Below the pieces are notes generated by a model. The model was not told the origin of the DNA. It worked only from the letters and a program-made list of their open reading frames with translations, and searched no databases. A stretch of DNA of 16,178 bases from CAYZTD01 sp964638155. Lineage in GTDB: Archaea; Thermoplasmatota; E2; DHVEG-1. The stretch covers positions 1 to 16,178 of the forward strand of contig CAZWYI010000039.1 of assembly GCA_964638155.1 (NCBI GenBank), in the 5' to 3' direction. Positions 8,005 through 15,134 of this stretch are shown piece by piece (position 1 is the first letter of the stretch; each line of letters opens with the position of its first letter). Made by a program: the position numbers and the translations under genes.

Positions 8005-8292
8005 ATGAGCTTCCTTGATAGATTAGAAAAAAAAATCGAAAAAAAAGAAAAACAAATTGAAAAACAAAAGCAAAAAATAGATGACCACAAACAAAAATTA
8101 AACGAAGGGAAAATTACTAGAGCAGAATTTAATATTAAAAAAAGAAAAATTGAAGAAAAAATAAAGGCCTATGACTCTAGAATTAGAGTTTTTAAAGGAC
8201 TTCATACAAAAGAAAGAAGACATCAAGAAGAAGTTGCAGAAAAAAAGAAAAAGAAGAAAGAAAAAAAAGGAAAAAAGAAAAAATTGTTTTAA
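8005..8292 (+). CDS. Lysine-rich coiled-coil protein
   Basis: A 95-residue very basic protein. Residues about 4-70 have heptad-like helical character (RLEKKIEKKEKQIEKQKQKI), and the last 20 are almost entirely Lys and Glu (KKKKKKEKKGKKKKLF), which suggests nucleic-acid binding. The stretch LNEGKITRAEFNIKKRKIEE (about 32-51) resembles the SHOCT helical hairpin, though in the middle of the chain. The ATG is 2 nt after the UPF0282 stop, so it belongs to that operon. Its stop lies 6 nt from the stop of the convergent serpin gene. The family is unknown; the composition is extreme even for this AT-rich genome. Confidence 0.7.
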   Translation: MSFLDRLEKKIEKKEKQIEKQKQKIDDHKQKLNEGKITRAEFNIKKRKIEEKIKAYDSRIRVFKGLHTKERRHQEEVAEKKKKKKEKKGKKKKLF

Positions 8293-8298
8293 ATGTTT

Positions 8299-9591
8299 TT
8301 ATTCTGTTGGATTCTTTACTTCACCCATAAATAATACTGTGTCTGTTTTTTTATGATGAATGGTAAATAAGAAAGGATGATCGCAATCAAATGTTTTTCT
8401 TGTGTCCTCCTCACCAGGAAATGCAGTTAGTTTCATTGCCGCTGCTGTTGCTGCAGCTGCTTCTGTTCCTTCCTCATTTACCTTTACAAATGCTTTATGT
8501 AATACATGTGATAAGAATAATTGTCCTTCATTTGATATATCTGAAAAATCAGCTTTAGTGCTAAATGCTTTTTCCATACCTAGATCATTTAGATAATCTT
8601 TTAATGAATAAGATGTTTTAAACTCAAACTTTGGAAGATAGATATCGCATTCTTTTTTTGTCATTGATTTAATCCAATTATTATATGTTTCTTTATTTAT
8701 TGAGTCTACAATATCTGAAACATCTGAATTTTTTCCTGGAAGAATAATAATCATAGATATTTCATCACCTTTGTAAGGTAGTTCTAAAATTTGTAAATCT
8801 TCTGTTTCTGTGTAATTAAACCTGTTTTCCGTATCAACTAGTTTCATTGTATCAACTTCGATTTTTTCATTATTTAAAAGTGTAAAATTTTTAAGTGTTG
8901 TGTTAGCCTCATCAAACTGGATCTTCCAGATTCCTTTAAAATAAATAGCATTTGTCAAAATCAATTTTGTTAAAACAGGGTCTATTATATCAGGTGGAAC
9001 TAAATCTTCTATTAAATTATTGGTTTGATTTTCAACCCAATTATTTATTGTTTCTGCAGCTTTTTTAGGATATGCATATTCAACTTCTTCAGCATTTCCA
9101 CCATAATATGATTCAATTACGCTAACATAATCATCTATAAGATTAAATCCAACATCTGGCCATAGAGCATTTGCAGTTGAAATATCGTATTTATCATTAT
9201 AGTTTAAATTATTATAAAGAGACTTCATATATTCATGAAAAGACTCGTTATCCTGCTCAATACTTAAAACATCTTCCATTTCAATTGCAGTATCTCCTTT
9301 TGCTCCTTCATATACCATAGCAAGAGCTGAAAAAACACTATATGGCGAATAAAAAAGGTTACCAGTGTTTTCTTTATCATCATAGATTTTTTTAAAAAAA
9401 TCAAAAGAGAAATCATTTACTGCTTCGTTAAAAGAAGTTTCGTTTCCTAAACCTGTTTGAGTTTCATTATCTGATTCCTTTGTTTCATCTTCAATATCTT
9501 CAAAATTATTAGAAGTTAATATTACAAATGCAGAACCAACTAAAATCAAACTTACAAATACCGCTGCTAGAGCTTTTATATTAATATTCAT
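8299..9591 (-). CDS. Membrane-anchored serpin (serine protease inhibitor)
   Basis: A 430-residue serpin, full length. Residues about 5-26 are one hydrophobic segment with no lipobox Cys, followed by a Glu/Asp/Asn-rich linker to about 55, so the serpin body is displayed outside the cell. Family blocks in order include NLFYSPYSVFSALAMVYEGA (about 78-97), TNAIYFKGIWK, the reactive loop and C-terminal HPFLF...GEV. The hinge EEGTEAAAATAAA (from residue 373, P17) has Thr at P14 and small residues at P12-P9, as in inhibitory serpins that trap proteases. Counting from the hinge puts P1-P1' at Thr389-Ala390, which would suit subtilisin- or elastase-like enzymes. An ATG at 9603 is also in frame, but GGTGAG lies just before the ATG at 9591. 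Serpins are sporadic in archaea, so transfer is possible. Confidence 0.92.
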   Translation of the reverse strand: MNINIKALAAVFVSLILVGSAFVILTSNNFEDIEDETKESDNETQTGLGNETSFNEAVNDFSFDFFKKIYDDKENTGNLFYSPYSVFSALAMVYEGAKGDTAIEMEDVLSIEQDNESFHEYMKSLYNNLNYNDKYDISTANALWPDVGFNLIDDYVSVIESYYGGNAEEVEYAYPKKAAETINNWVENQTNNLIEDLVPPDIIDPVLTKLILTNAIYFKGIWKIQFDEANTTLKNFTLLNNEKIEVDTMKLVDTENRFNYTETEDLQILELPYKGDEISMIIILPGKNSDVSDIVDSINKETYNNWIKSMTKKECDIYLPKFEFKTSYSLKDYLNDLGMEKAFSTKADFSDISNEGQLFLSHVLHKAFVKVNEEGTEAAAATAAAMKLTAFPGEEDTRKTFDCDHPFLFTIHHKKTDTVLFMGEVKNPTE

Positions 9592-9610
9592 TATTCTCAC
9601 CATTTAAACT

Positions 9611-9638
9611 GTATATATAGATGTGTTATATAACATAA
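9611..9638 (-). promoter_or_regulatory. Candidate promoter of the serpin gene
   Basis: Two TATA-like elements on the minus strand, CTATATATAC around 9611-9620 and TTATATAAC around 9629-9637, lie upstream of the serpin start. The farther one gives a leader of about 16 nt containing GGTGAG; the nearer one would give a nearly leaderless mRNA. Confidence 0.4.
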
Positions 9639-9646
9639 TTGAAAAC

Positions 9647-9671
9647 GTTTGGGAAAAACCAAACAAAAAAA
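9647..9671 (-). terminator. Terminator-like T tracts and hairpin after acyP
   Basis: Downstream of the acylphosphatase stop the minus strand reads a T7 run (9665-9671), then GTTTGG, a TTTTTC loop and CCAAAC (6-bp stem, 9647-9664), then TTTT. U-rich tracts are the known archaeal termination signal, so asnS-acyP transcription probably ends here. Confidence 0.5.
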
Positions 9672-9673
9672 GT

Positions 9674-9949
9674 TTAGTATTTAATTTTAAAATCCTTAAA
9701 ATTTTCAAAAGAATCTTTTTCTTCTACTTCAACATTTCCAACAGTAGCACTAGATGACCCATAATGACACCAATCAATTAATTCATTTACCTGTTTTTCA
9801 TCTCCTTCAAACACTGCTTCAACCCTACCATCTGAAGTATTTCTAACCCAACCATTTACGTTAAGTTGATTTGCTTTTTCTTTGGTATTAGCTCTAAAAA
9901 AAACACCTTGAACTCGTCCTGATATAATTACATGTTTATTTGTTTTCAT
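9674..9949 (-). CDS. acyP: Acylphosphatase
   Basis: A 91-residue enzyme that hydrolyses acyl phosphates to carboxylate and phosphate in the cytoplasm. It is full length and has the family signatures GRVQGVFFR (about 11-19), with catalytic Arg19, and GWVRNTSDGRVEAVFEG (about 33-49), with catalytic Asn37. It begins 13 nt after asnS on the same strand, and its AGGTGA ribosome binding site (9959-9964) overlaps the asnS stop codon, so the two are probably co-transcribed. The biological acyl-phosphate substrate is not indicated by context. The C-terminus FKDFKIKY is the usual last beta strand. Confidence 0.93.
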   Translation of the reverse strand: MKTNKHVIISGRVQGVFFRANTKEKANQLNVNGWVRNTSDGRVEAVFEGDEKQVNELIDWCHYGSSSATVGNVEVEEKDSFENFKDFKIKY

Positions 9950-9962
9950 ATATTTAGTTCAC

Positions 9963-11273
9963 CTAAGGCTTAAATCTTGTAACTGTTCTTGGAAATGGAA
10001 TTGCATCTTTTATATTATCAATTCCACATATCCATGCAACAACTCTTTCCACACCAAGACCGTAACCTGAATGTGGAACTGAGCCGTATCGTCTTAAATC
10101 AAAATACCAGTCATAGTTTTTAATATTTTCACCCATTTCCTTTAACCGTTTTTTCATATAATCTATATCTGTACTTCTCTCAGAACCCCCAACGATCTCC
10201 CCATATTCTTCTGGTGCAAGCATATCAAAACAGAGAGCTGTTCTTGGATCTTTTGGATCAGATGGTTTATAAAAAGCCATAATTTCAAGAGGATAATTTG
10301 TTACAACAACGGGACATTCAAAATGATTCATTAGTTTGTTTTCCTCAATTGTTCTAAGATCTTTTCCCCATTCTACATCCATATTTTCTTTTTCTTTTAA
10401 AATATCAATTGCTTCAGTGTAAGTGATAGTTGGAAATTCCATATCTGAAATTTTTTCTAGTTTTTCAATATCTTGGCCTAATAATTCTAAATCTTTTTTA
10501 TTGTGTTTTAAAACTTCTTTTAAAATATATTTTACTTCTTTTTTAGAAATTTCAGTTATATCTTTTAAACCTATCCAGGCTGCTTCCATTTCTGCCATCC
10601 AAAACTCAGAAAGATGTCGTGATGTTTTTGATTTTTCAGCACGAAAGGTTGGCCCCATATTATATATTTTTTCAAGCGAAAAAATACCTGCTTCTGCATA
10701 TAGCTGCCATGATTGGGAAAGATATGTTTTTTCATCATAGTATTTAACTTCAAATAATGTTGAGCCGCCTTCACATTGATTAGGCTGCAAAACTGGTGCA
10801 TCAAATTCATAAAAACCATTTTTTCTAAAAAATTCATGGATTGCACCAACTATTGTACTTCTAATTTTAAAAATTGATTTAAGTTTTTGAGAGCGTATCC
10901 ATAGATGACGTTGATCTAGTAAAAACTCTGTGCTTTGATCTTCTGTTATTGGAAAAACATCGGCAAAATCTACCACATTAAAACTTGTAACTCTTATTTC
11001 ATATCCACCAGGAGCACGCTTGTCTTCTTTTACAATCCCTTTTATTTCAACAGATGACTCGATAAGTGCTTTTTCTGCATCATCAAACTCTTTATCAGAT
11101 ATATTATCTTTTTTAATGGTTGTTTGAATAGTACCAGTTACATCTCTTATAACTGCAAAGACGATATTACCAGAGCATCTAGTACGATAAATCCATCCAC
11201 GGAGAGTAATTTCTTCATTTGTTTTTTTGCCTTCAAGTATTTCATCTATTTTTGTCCAAGTTTTTTTACTCAT
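9963..11273 (-). CDS. asnS: Asparaginyl-tRNA synthetase, archaeal type
   Basis: A 436-residue class IIb synthetase that charges tRNA-Asn with asparagine using ATP. An N-terminal OB-fold anticodon-binding domain (about 1-105, with LRGWIYRTR and VFAVIRDVTGTIQ) precedes the catalytic core. Motif 2 is TFRAEKSKTSRHLSEFWMAE (about 209-228); motif 3 is HSGYGLGVERVVAWICGI (about 401-418), ending in IPFPRT. The FRAE..xTSRHLxEFW block, PHSGYGLG and GIDNIKDAIPFPR favour AsnRS over the related AspRS. The frame extends to a GTG at 11285, but GGTAAG just before the ATG at 11273 supports the later start. It is divergent from rps13 and shares the intergenic region 11274-11465. A direct AsnRS means this organism need not rely on tRNA-dependent amidation for Asn. 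Confidence 0.93.
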   Translation of the reverse strand: MSKKTWTKIDEILEGKKTNEEITLRGWIYRTRCSGNIVFAVIRDVTGTIQTTIKKDNISDKEFDDAEKALIESSVEIKGIVKEDKRAPGGYEIRVTSFNVVDFADVFPITEDQSTEFLLDQRHLWIRSQKLKSIFKIRSTIVGAIHEFFRKNGFYEFDAPVLQPNQCEGGSTLFEVKYYDEKTYLSQSWQLYAEAGIFSLEKIYNMGPTFRAEKSKTSRHLSEFWMAEMEAAWIGLKDITEISKKEVKYILKEVLKHNKKDLELLGQDIEKLEKISDMEFPTITYTEAIDILKEKENMDVEWGKDLRTIEENKLMNHFECPVVVTNYPLEIMAFYKPSDPKDPRTALCFDMLAPEEYGEIVGGSERSTDIDYMKKRLKEMGENIKNYDWYFDLRRYGSVPHSGYGLGVERVVAWICGIDNIKDAIPFPRTVTRFKP

Positions 11274-11330
11274 GAATCTTACCACAACGAAAAGCAGATA
11301 AAATATTAGAATAAATTAGTTACGGTAAAA

Positions 11331-11342
11331 AATCATATAAAC
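11331..11342 (-). promoter_or_regulatory. Candidate TATA box for asnS
   Basis: The minus strand reads TTTATATGATT here, placing initiation near 11310 and a leader of under 40 nt before asnS. Another AT-rich element nearer 11305 is possible. Confidence 0.3.
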
Positions 11343-11378
11343 AACCAATGCGTATATTTTAAAAAAGAATGCTCCTAA

Positions 11379-11447
11379 ACGCTTAAATAGGGCTTCTATT
11401 ATTATTGCCAGTACTTTCCATTAATATAAATCATATAATATAGTATA
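11379..11447 (+). promoter_or_regulatory. Promoter region of the rps13 operon
   Basis: AAACGCTTAAATAG (about 11377-11390) looks like a purine-rich BRE followed by a TATA box and would start transcription near 11412. Further TATA-like elements at 11421-11430 and 11432-11441 could start it nearer the gene. AAGGGG at 11452-11457 is the likely ribosome binding site. The usage of each start is not decidable from sequence. Confidence 0.4.
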
Positions 11448-11465
11448 AATTAAGGGGTTATAAAA

Positions 11466-12131
11466 TTGGCAGATGAACGAAAAGAAGATGAAAAAGTAGC
11501 TAAAGAAACAAAAAATAAAGACGATAAGTCTAAAGATAGCAAAGAAAACAATGAGAGTAAACCAGAAAAAAAAGAAACTAAAGATAAACAAAAACATGAA
11601 CAGAAAAAAGAAGTAAAACAAGAAATAAAAGAAAAAGAAACAAAACCTAAAAAAGAAACAAAAGGAAAAGAGAAAAAAAGTGATGACTTCAAATATATAG
11701 TTCGTCTATCAAATACTGATGTCGACGGTGAAAAAAAATTAGTTTTTGGTCTTAAATCCATTAAAGGAATAGGTTCACATCTTGCTACTTTTATAGCAGA
11801 TAAAACGGATATAAATAGAGACACAAAAATAGGTAATCTTACAGATAAACAAGTTGAGCATTTGCAAGAAACTATTGATAATGTACAAAATACTGCTCCA
11901 AAATGGATGCTGAATCATAGAAATGATATGGAAAGCGGAGAAGACATCCATCTTGTTGGAGCCACTATTGAAATGAGACTTAGAGACGAAATCAATATCA
12001 TGAAAAAGATAAGATGTTATAAAGGGATTAGACATGAACGAGGTCTAACTGTTAGAGGACAACGCACAAGAGCAAATAATAGAAAAGGACTTACTCTTGG
12101 TGTATCTAAAAAAAGAGTGTTAAAAAAATAA
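11466..12131 (+). CDS. rps13: Small-subunit ribosomal protein uS13 with charged N-terminal extension
   Basis: A 221-residue archaeal uS13, the 30S head protein that contacts uL5 and the P-site tRNA. The core begins near residue 74 (DFKYIVRLSNTDVDG) and includes the helix-hairpin-helix GLKSIKGIGSHLA and the C-terminal YKGIRHERGLTVRGQRTRAN, the most conserved uS13 segment. Archaeal uS13 is usually about 150 residues; here an N-terminal extension of about 73 residues is almost wholly Lys, Glu, Asp, Thr, Asn and Gln. There is no in-frame ATG, GTG or TTG between the TTG at 11466 and deep inside the core, so the extension must be translated if the core is. It starts the operon, with rps4 following after 14 nt. 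Confidence 0.93.
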   Translation: MADERKEDEKVAKETKNKDDKSKDSKENNESKPEKKETKDKQKHEQKKEVKQEIKEKETKPKKETKGKEKKSDDFKYIVRLSNTDVDGEKKLVFGLKSIKGIGSHLATFIADKTDINRDTKIGNLTDKQVEHLQETIDNVQNTAPKWMLNHRNDMESGEDIHLVGATIEMRLRDEINIMKKIRCYKGIRHERGLTVRGQRTRANNRKGLTLGVSKKRVLKK

Positions 12132-12145
12132 TTTAAGTGATTTTT

Positions 12146-13012
12146 ATGGGTAAACCAAAATTTTCCAGGAAAAAATTTGAAACGCCAAAACATCCATGGC
12201 AGGAACAAAGAATAAAAGATGAAAACGAGCTAATCAAAAAATACGGCTTAAAAAACAAAAAAGAAATATGGAAAGCTGAAACAAGGCTTAGACGTTACCG
12301 TAGCCAAGCAAGAGAGCTTCTTGCTGCTATTACTACTGGTGACAAACAAAGTAAAAAAGAAAGTGATCAGCTACTTTTAAGTCTTAGTAGAATAAATATA
12401 CTACCTCCTAATTCCACACTCGACGATGTATTAGCTCTTGATACTGAAAATATTTTATCACGCAGGCTTCAAACAATTGTTTATGTTAAAGGATTTGCAT
12501 CAACACCTAATCAAGCAAGACAACTAATTACTCATGGACATGTATCAATAGATGATAAGAGAGTAACTATTCCTGGTTACATTGTTACAAAAAATGAAGA
12601 GGGAAACATTGGTTATACAGATGATTCCCCACTTAATGACTCAATGCATCCTGCTCGTCCTAAATCAGATTATGATTCTATTAGAAAGAAAAAAGAAGTA
12701 GAAACAAAAAAAGATGAAAAGAAAGAAGATAAAAAAGAACAAAAACCTAAAAAAACAGAAGAAAAACCAAAAGAAAAAAAGGGATCTAAAGAGGAAAAGA
12801 AACCTGAAGAGAAAAAAGAAGAAAAAGATACAAAAGGAAAGGAAGAAAAACCAAAAGATAAAAAGAAACCTGAAGAGAAAAAAGAAATAAAAGAAGAAAA
12901 AAACAAAGAACCAAAAAAGGATGAGAAAAAAACAGAACCAGTAGAAAAAAAAGAAGAACAAAAAGACACAAAGGAAAAAGAAGAAAAACCAAAAGAAGGG
13001 GGTAAGAAGTAA
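12146..13012 (+). CDS. rps4: Small-subunit ribosomal protein uS4 with long charged C-terminal tail
   Basis: A 288-residue archaeal uS4, a primary 16S rRNA binder and part of the mRNA entry site. Residues 1-175 are canonical: MGKPKFSRKKFETPKHPWQ, YGLKNKKEIWKAETRLRR, and the S4 RNA-binding domain (about 105-150, SRRLQTIVYVKGFASTPNQA and THGHVSIDDKRV). Residues about 181-288 form a Lys/Glu/Pro tail with internal repeats (KKPEEKKE twice; DTKxKEEKPK twice). Normal archaeal uS4 ends near 180-200 residues. GTG at 12137 is also in frame, but the ATG at 12146 gives the family N-terminus, with AAGTGAT upstream. Its TAA overlaps the rps11 ATG by one base. Confidence 0.93.
   Translation: MGKPKFSRKKFETPKHPWQEQRIKDENELIKKYGLKNKKEIWKAETRLRRYRSQARELLAAITTGDKQSKKESDQLLLSLSRINILPPNSTLDDVLALDTENILSRRLQTIVYVKGFASTPNQARQLITHGHVSIDDKRVTIPGYIVTKNEEGNIGYTDDSPLNDSMHPARPKSDYDSIRKKKEVETKKDEKKEDKKEQKPKKTEEKPKEKKGSKEEKKPEEKKEEKDTKGKEEKPKDKKKPEEKKEIKEEKNKEPKKDEKKTEPVEKKEEQKDTKEKEEKPKEGGKK
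12795..12886 (+). repeat. 26-bp direct repeat within the rps4 tail
   Basis: The 26 bases at 12795-12820 recur exactly at 12861-12886, in the same reading frame, and encode a KKPEEKKE-containing segment each time. The 66-bp spacing keeps the frame. This looks like slippage or internal duplication in the low-complexity tail. Confidence 0.7.
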
Positions 13013-13395
13013 TGGGAAGACTTGCTGTTGCTCATATTTTTGCTTCATTTAATAATGTAATAATTACTGTAACTGATCTTACAGGTGCTGAAACAATTGC
13101 CAGATGCAGCGGAGGAATGGTTACAAAATCTGCTAAAGATGAAGGATCACCATATACAGCTATGAAAGTAGCACAAAATGTAGCAGACGCTGTACGAGAA
13201 AAAGGAATAGATAAAGTAAATGTAAAAATTAGAGGAAAAGGTGGACACAAGGGTGGAAACCCTGGCCGTGGTGCACAAGCAGCAATTAGAGCACTTGTTA
13301 GAGCTGGACTTAAAATAAACAAAATCGAGGATGTAACACCTGTACCACATGATGGATGCAGGAAGAAAGGCGGAAGAAGAGGTAGAAGAATTTAA
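13012..13395 (+). CDS. rps11: Small-subunit ribosomal protein uS11
   Basis: A 127-residue archaeal uS11, a platform protein of the 30S subunit. Signatures are HIFASFNNVIITVTDLTG (about 8-25), the IRGKGGHKGGNPGRGAQAAIRAL block (about 72-94) and the basic C-terminus HDGCRKKGGRRGRR. Length is normal, with no extension, in contrast to its operon neighbours. The ATG overlaps the rps4 stop (TAATG), and the GGGGGTAAG ribosome binding site lies within the last rps4 codons, so translation is coupled. Confidence 0.96.
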   Translation: MGRLAVAHIFASFNNVIITVTDLTGAETIARCSGGMVTKSAKDEGSPYTAMKVAQNVADAVREKGIDKVNVKIRGKGGHKGGNPGRGAQAAIRALVRAGLKINKIEDVTPVPHDGCRKKGGRRGRRI

Positions 13396-13410
13396 AGGTG
13401 AATTTAAATC

Positions 13411-14205
13411 ATGAAAATTAGTATAAAAGAGCTGAAAGACAAAAAAGCTGTTATAAGATTTGAAGATACTAAACCGTATTTTGTAAATTCTCTAAGAAGA
13501 ACAATGATTGCAGATCTACCAAAGCTAGCAGTTAATGATGTTATAATATATGATAACACTAGCGCTCTTTTTGATGAAATAATATCACATAGACTTGGAT
13601 TAATACCAATTCCAACTGATTTAAGTCTATTAAATTTTAAAGATGAATGTACCTGTAAAGGTAAGGGCTGCCCAAGCTGTACCGTAAGATATACACTTAG
13701 TAAAGAAGGAGAAGGTACTGTATTTTCAGGAGATTTGCAGCCTGCTGAAAAAAGCTGGGCTATAACAGAAGATAAAATCCCAATAGTGGAACTCTACAAC
13801 GACCAGCGTTTAATTTTAGAAGTAGAAGCAGTACTAGGCAGAGGTAGAGATCATGCAAAATGGCAGGCAGTAACTGCACCGTCTTACAGAATGGATGCAG
13901 ATATCACGTTTGATACGAAAAAAGAAAAAGATGTAAAAGAATTTGTAGAAAAATTACCAAAGGATTTAGTTAAAATAAAAAAAGATAATCTTGAATTAAC
14001 AGATCAAACAAAACTACCAGTAATAGAGTCATATATTGATAAAGAAGATATTGATTTTATTACAATCAAAAGAAACCCTAACAATTTTACTTTTAAATTT
14101 GAAACAGATGGTTCACTAAAAGCAAAAGATGCTATTTTAGAAGCAGCAAAGATGGTAGAAGAAAAATACAAGGAATTTGGTAAAGAACTTAAAAAATTAA
14201 AATAA
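13411..14205 (+). CDS. rpoD: DNA-directed RNA polymerase subunit D (Rpo3)
   Basis: A 264-residue archaeal Rpo3, the counterpart of bacterial alpha and eukaryotic Rpb3, which pairs with Rpo11 to nucleate polymerase assembly. It has the N-terminal dimerisation segment with YFVNSLRRTMIADLPKLAV (about 23-41), ISHRLGLIPIP (about 58-68) and SGDL. Four cysteines (C80, C82, C87, C90; CxCx4CxxC) form a loop like the zinc loop of Rpb3. The region where some archaeal Rpo3 carry a ferredoxin-like [4Fe-4S] insert (about 160-215) has no cysteine, so no cluster can bind there. The AAAGGTGA ribosome binding site ends 8 nt before the ATG. It is the last gene of the operon here. Confidence 0.95.
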   Translation: MKISIKELKDKKAVIRFEDTKPYFVNSLRRTMIADLPKLAVNDVIIYDNTSALFDEIISHRLGLIPIPTDLSLLNFKDECTCKGKGCPSCTVRYTLSKEGEGTVFSGDLQPAEKSWAITEDKIPIVELYNDQRLILEVEAVLGRGRDHAKWQAVTAPSYRMDADITFDTKKEKDVKEFVEKLPKDLVKIKKDNLELTDQTKLPVIESYIDKEDIDFITIKRNPNNFTFKFETDGSLKAKDAILEAAKMVEEKYKEFGKELKKLK

Positions 14206-14231
14206 AAATACTATTTTTAACTTTTTATTTT
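14199..14231 (+). terminator. AT-only hairpin over the rpoD stop codon
   Basis: AAAATAAAAA (14199-14208) and TTTTTATTTT (14222-14231) form a perfect 10-bp inverted repeat with a 13-nt loop. The rpoD TAA lies in the 5' arm. The T-rich 3' arm and the following T tracts fit archaeal termination, although chance pairing is easy in AT-only sequence. Confidence 0.4.
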
Positions 14232-14309
14232 GAAAATTATTTTTTGATAATACAAAGAATATAGAAATAACTAAATAATATATTTTAATTTTTGATTATG
14301 GTGAATTAC

Positions 14310-15134
14310 TTGAGAAAAAAACTATACTTTTTGCTATTAAGTATTATAGCACTTATCATACTTAGTAATGGATACAGTAGTTCTGTATTAGTCAAAAATA
14401 AAGTAGATTATACTAATATTTTAGATGATCCAAATCCACCAGCTAAACCAGTAGGACAAAATCATCCCAGAGCATTTATATGGCATGATTATACCACATG
14501 GTTTAACGACACAGACTGGGATTATGGAGCTTATATTCACTGGGATTTTGGAGATGGCAGGGAAAGTTCAAGTGGACCATATAAAGTAAATAACCCAATA
14601 CCTATTAGTTATTCATGGGATAAAATAGGAAGATATCAATTAAAGGCTTATGTCTATATTAGATATGACGGAAATGACTATTGGAGTGACTGGTCTGAAC
14701 CATTAATTATTAATGTTCGCAAACCCTATTTTTACCCACTTGAAGAACCATTAGGCCCTACTGAAATTAAACCAAATGAAAGTTATACTTTTTCTTGTAA
14801 GCCTCTTAAGAGAGATCCTCAAGGAGATAAATTAAGTTATAAATGGGATTTTGATGATGGAACAATAACAGATTGGATCGGACCATATGATTCTGATGAA
14901 ACTTGTGAAATTAGTCACACCTGGACAGAAAAAGGTAACTACAGGCTAAGAGTAAAAGCAAAGGAGATAAATGAAACTGGTGGAACAGGGAATAGTTACG
15001 ATGAAAAATATTATACTAGCGAAACTGACTGGTCAGAATTATGGATAGAAGTAACAAAACAAAAACATTATGTTAAAAATTCTTTTTTTAAAACTCTAAT
15101 TGATTTGTTAAATTTTAATAAAATTATCTTTTGA
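14310..15134 (+). CDS. Secreted protein with two PKD-like domains
   Basis: A 274-residue protein with a signal peptide (RKKLYFLLLSIIALIILSNG, about 2-21). Two PKD-type beta-sandwich domains follow, each with the diagnostic W-D-F-x-D-G core: IHWDFGDGRE (about 76-85) and YKWDFDDGT (about 177-185), each ending in an SDWSE strand. PKD domains mediate protein-protein or carbohydrate contacts at archaeal and bacterial surfaces. There is no TM segment after them; the short C-terminus KTLIDLLNFNKIIF is hydrophobic and could associate with the membrane. GGTGA at 14300-14304 favours the TTG at 14310; an ATG at 14298 is the alternative start, probably leaderless. It is monocistronic, flanked by hairpins and followed by a tRNA gene. 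Confidence 0.85.
   Translation: MRKKLYFLLLSIIALIILSNGYSSSVLVKNKVDYTNILDDPNPPAKPVGQNHPRAFIWHDYTTWFNDTDWDYGAYIHWDFGDGRESSSGPYKVNNPIPISYSWDKIGRYQLKAYVYIRYDGNDYWSDWSEPLIINVRKPYFYPLEEPLGPTEIKPNESYTFSCKPLKRDPQGDKLSYKWDFDDGTITDWIGPYDSDETCEISHTWTEKGNYRLRVKAKEINETGGTGNSYDEKYYTSETDWSELWIEVTKQKHYVKNSFFKTLIDLLNFNKIIF

Noticed and set aside
10423..10849. Additional ORFs on both strands within asnS
   Set aside because: They are shadows of the well-supported asnS frame, without recognisable domains.
12665..13048. Long Phe-rich minus-strand ORFs
   Set aside because: They are antisense frames of the Lys/Glu (AAA/GAA) tail of rps4; AAA/GAA runs read as TTT/TTC.
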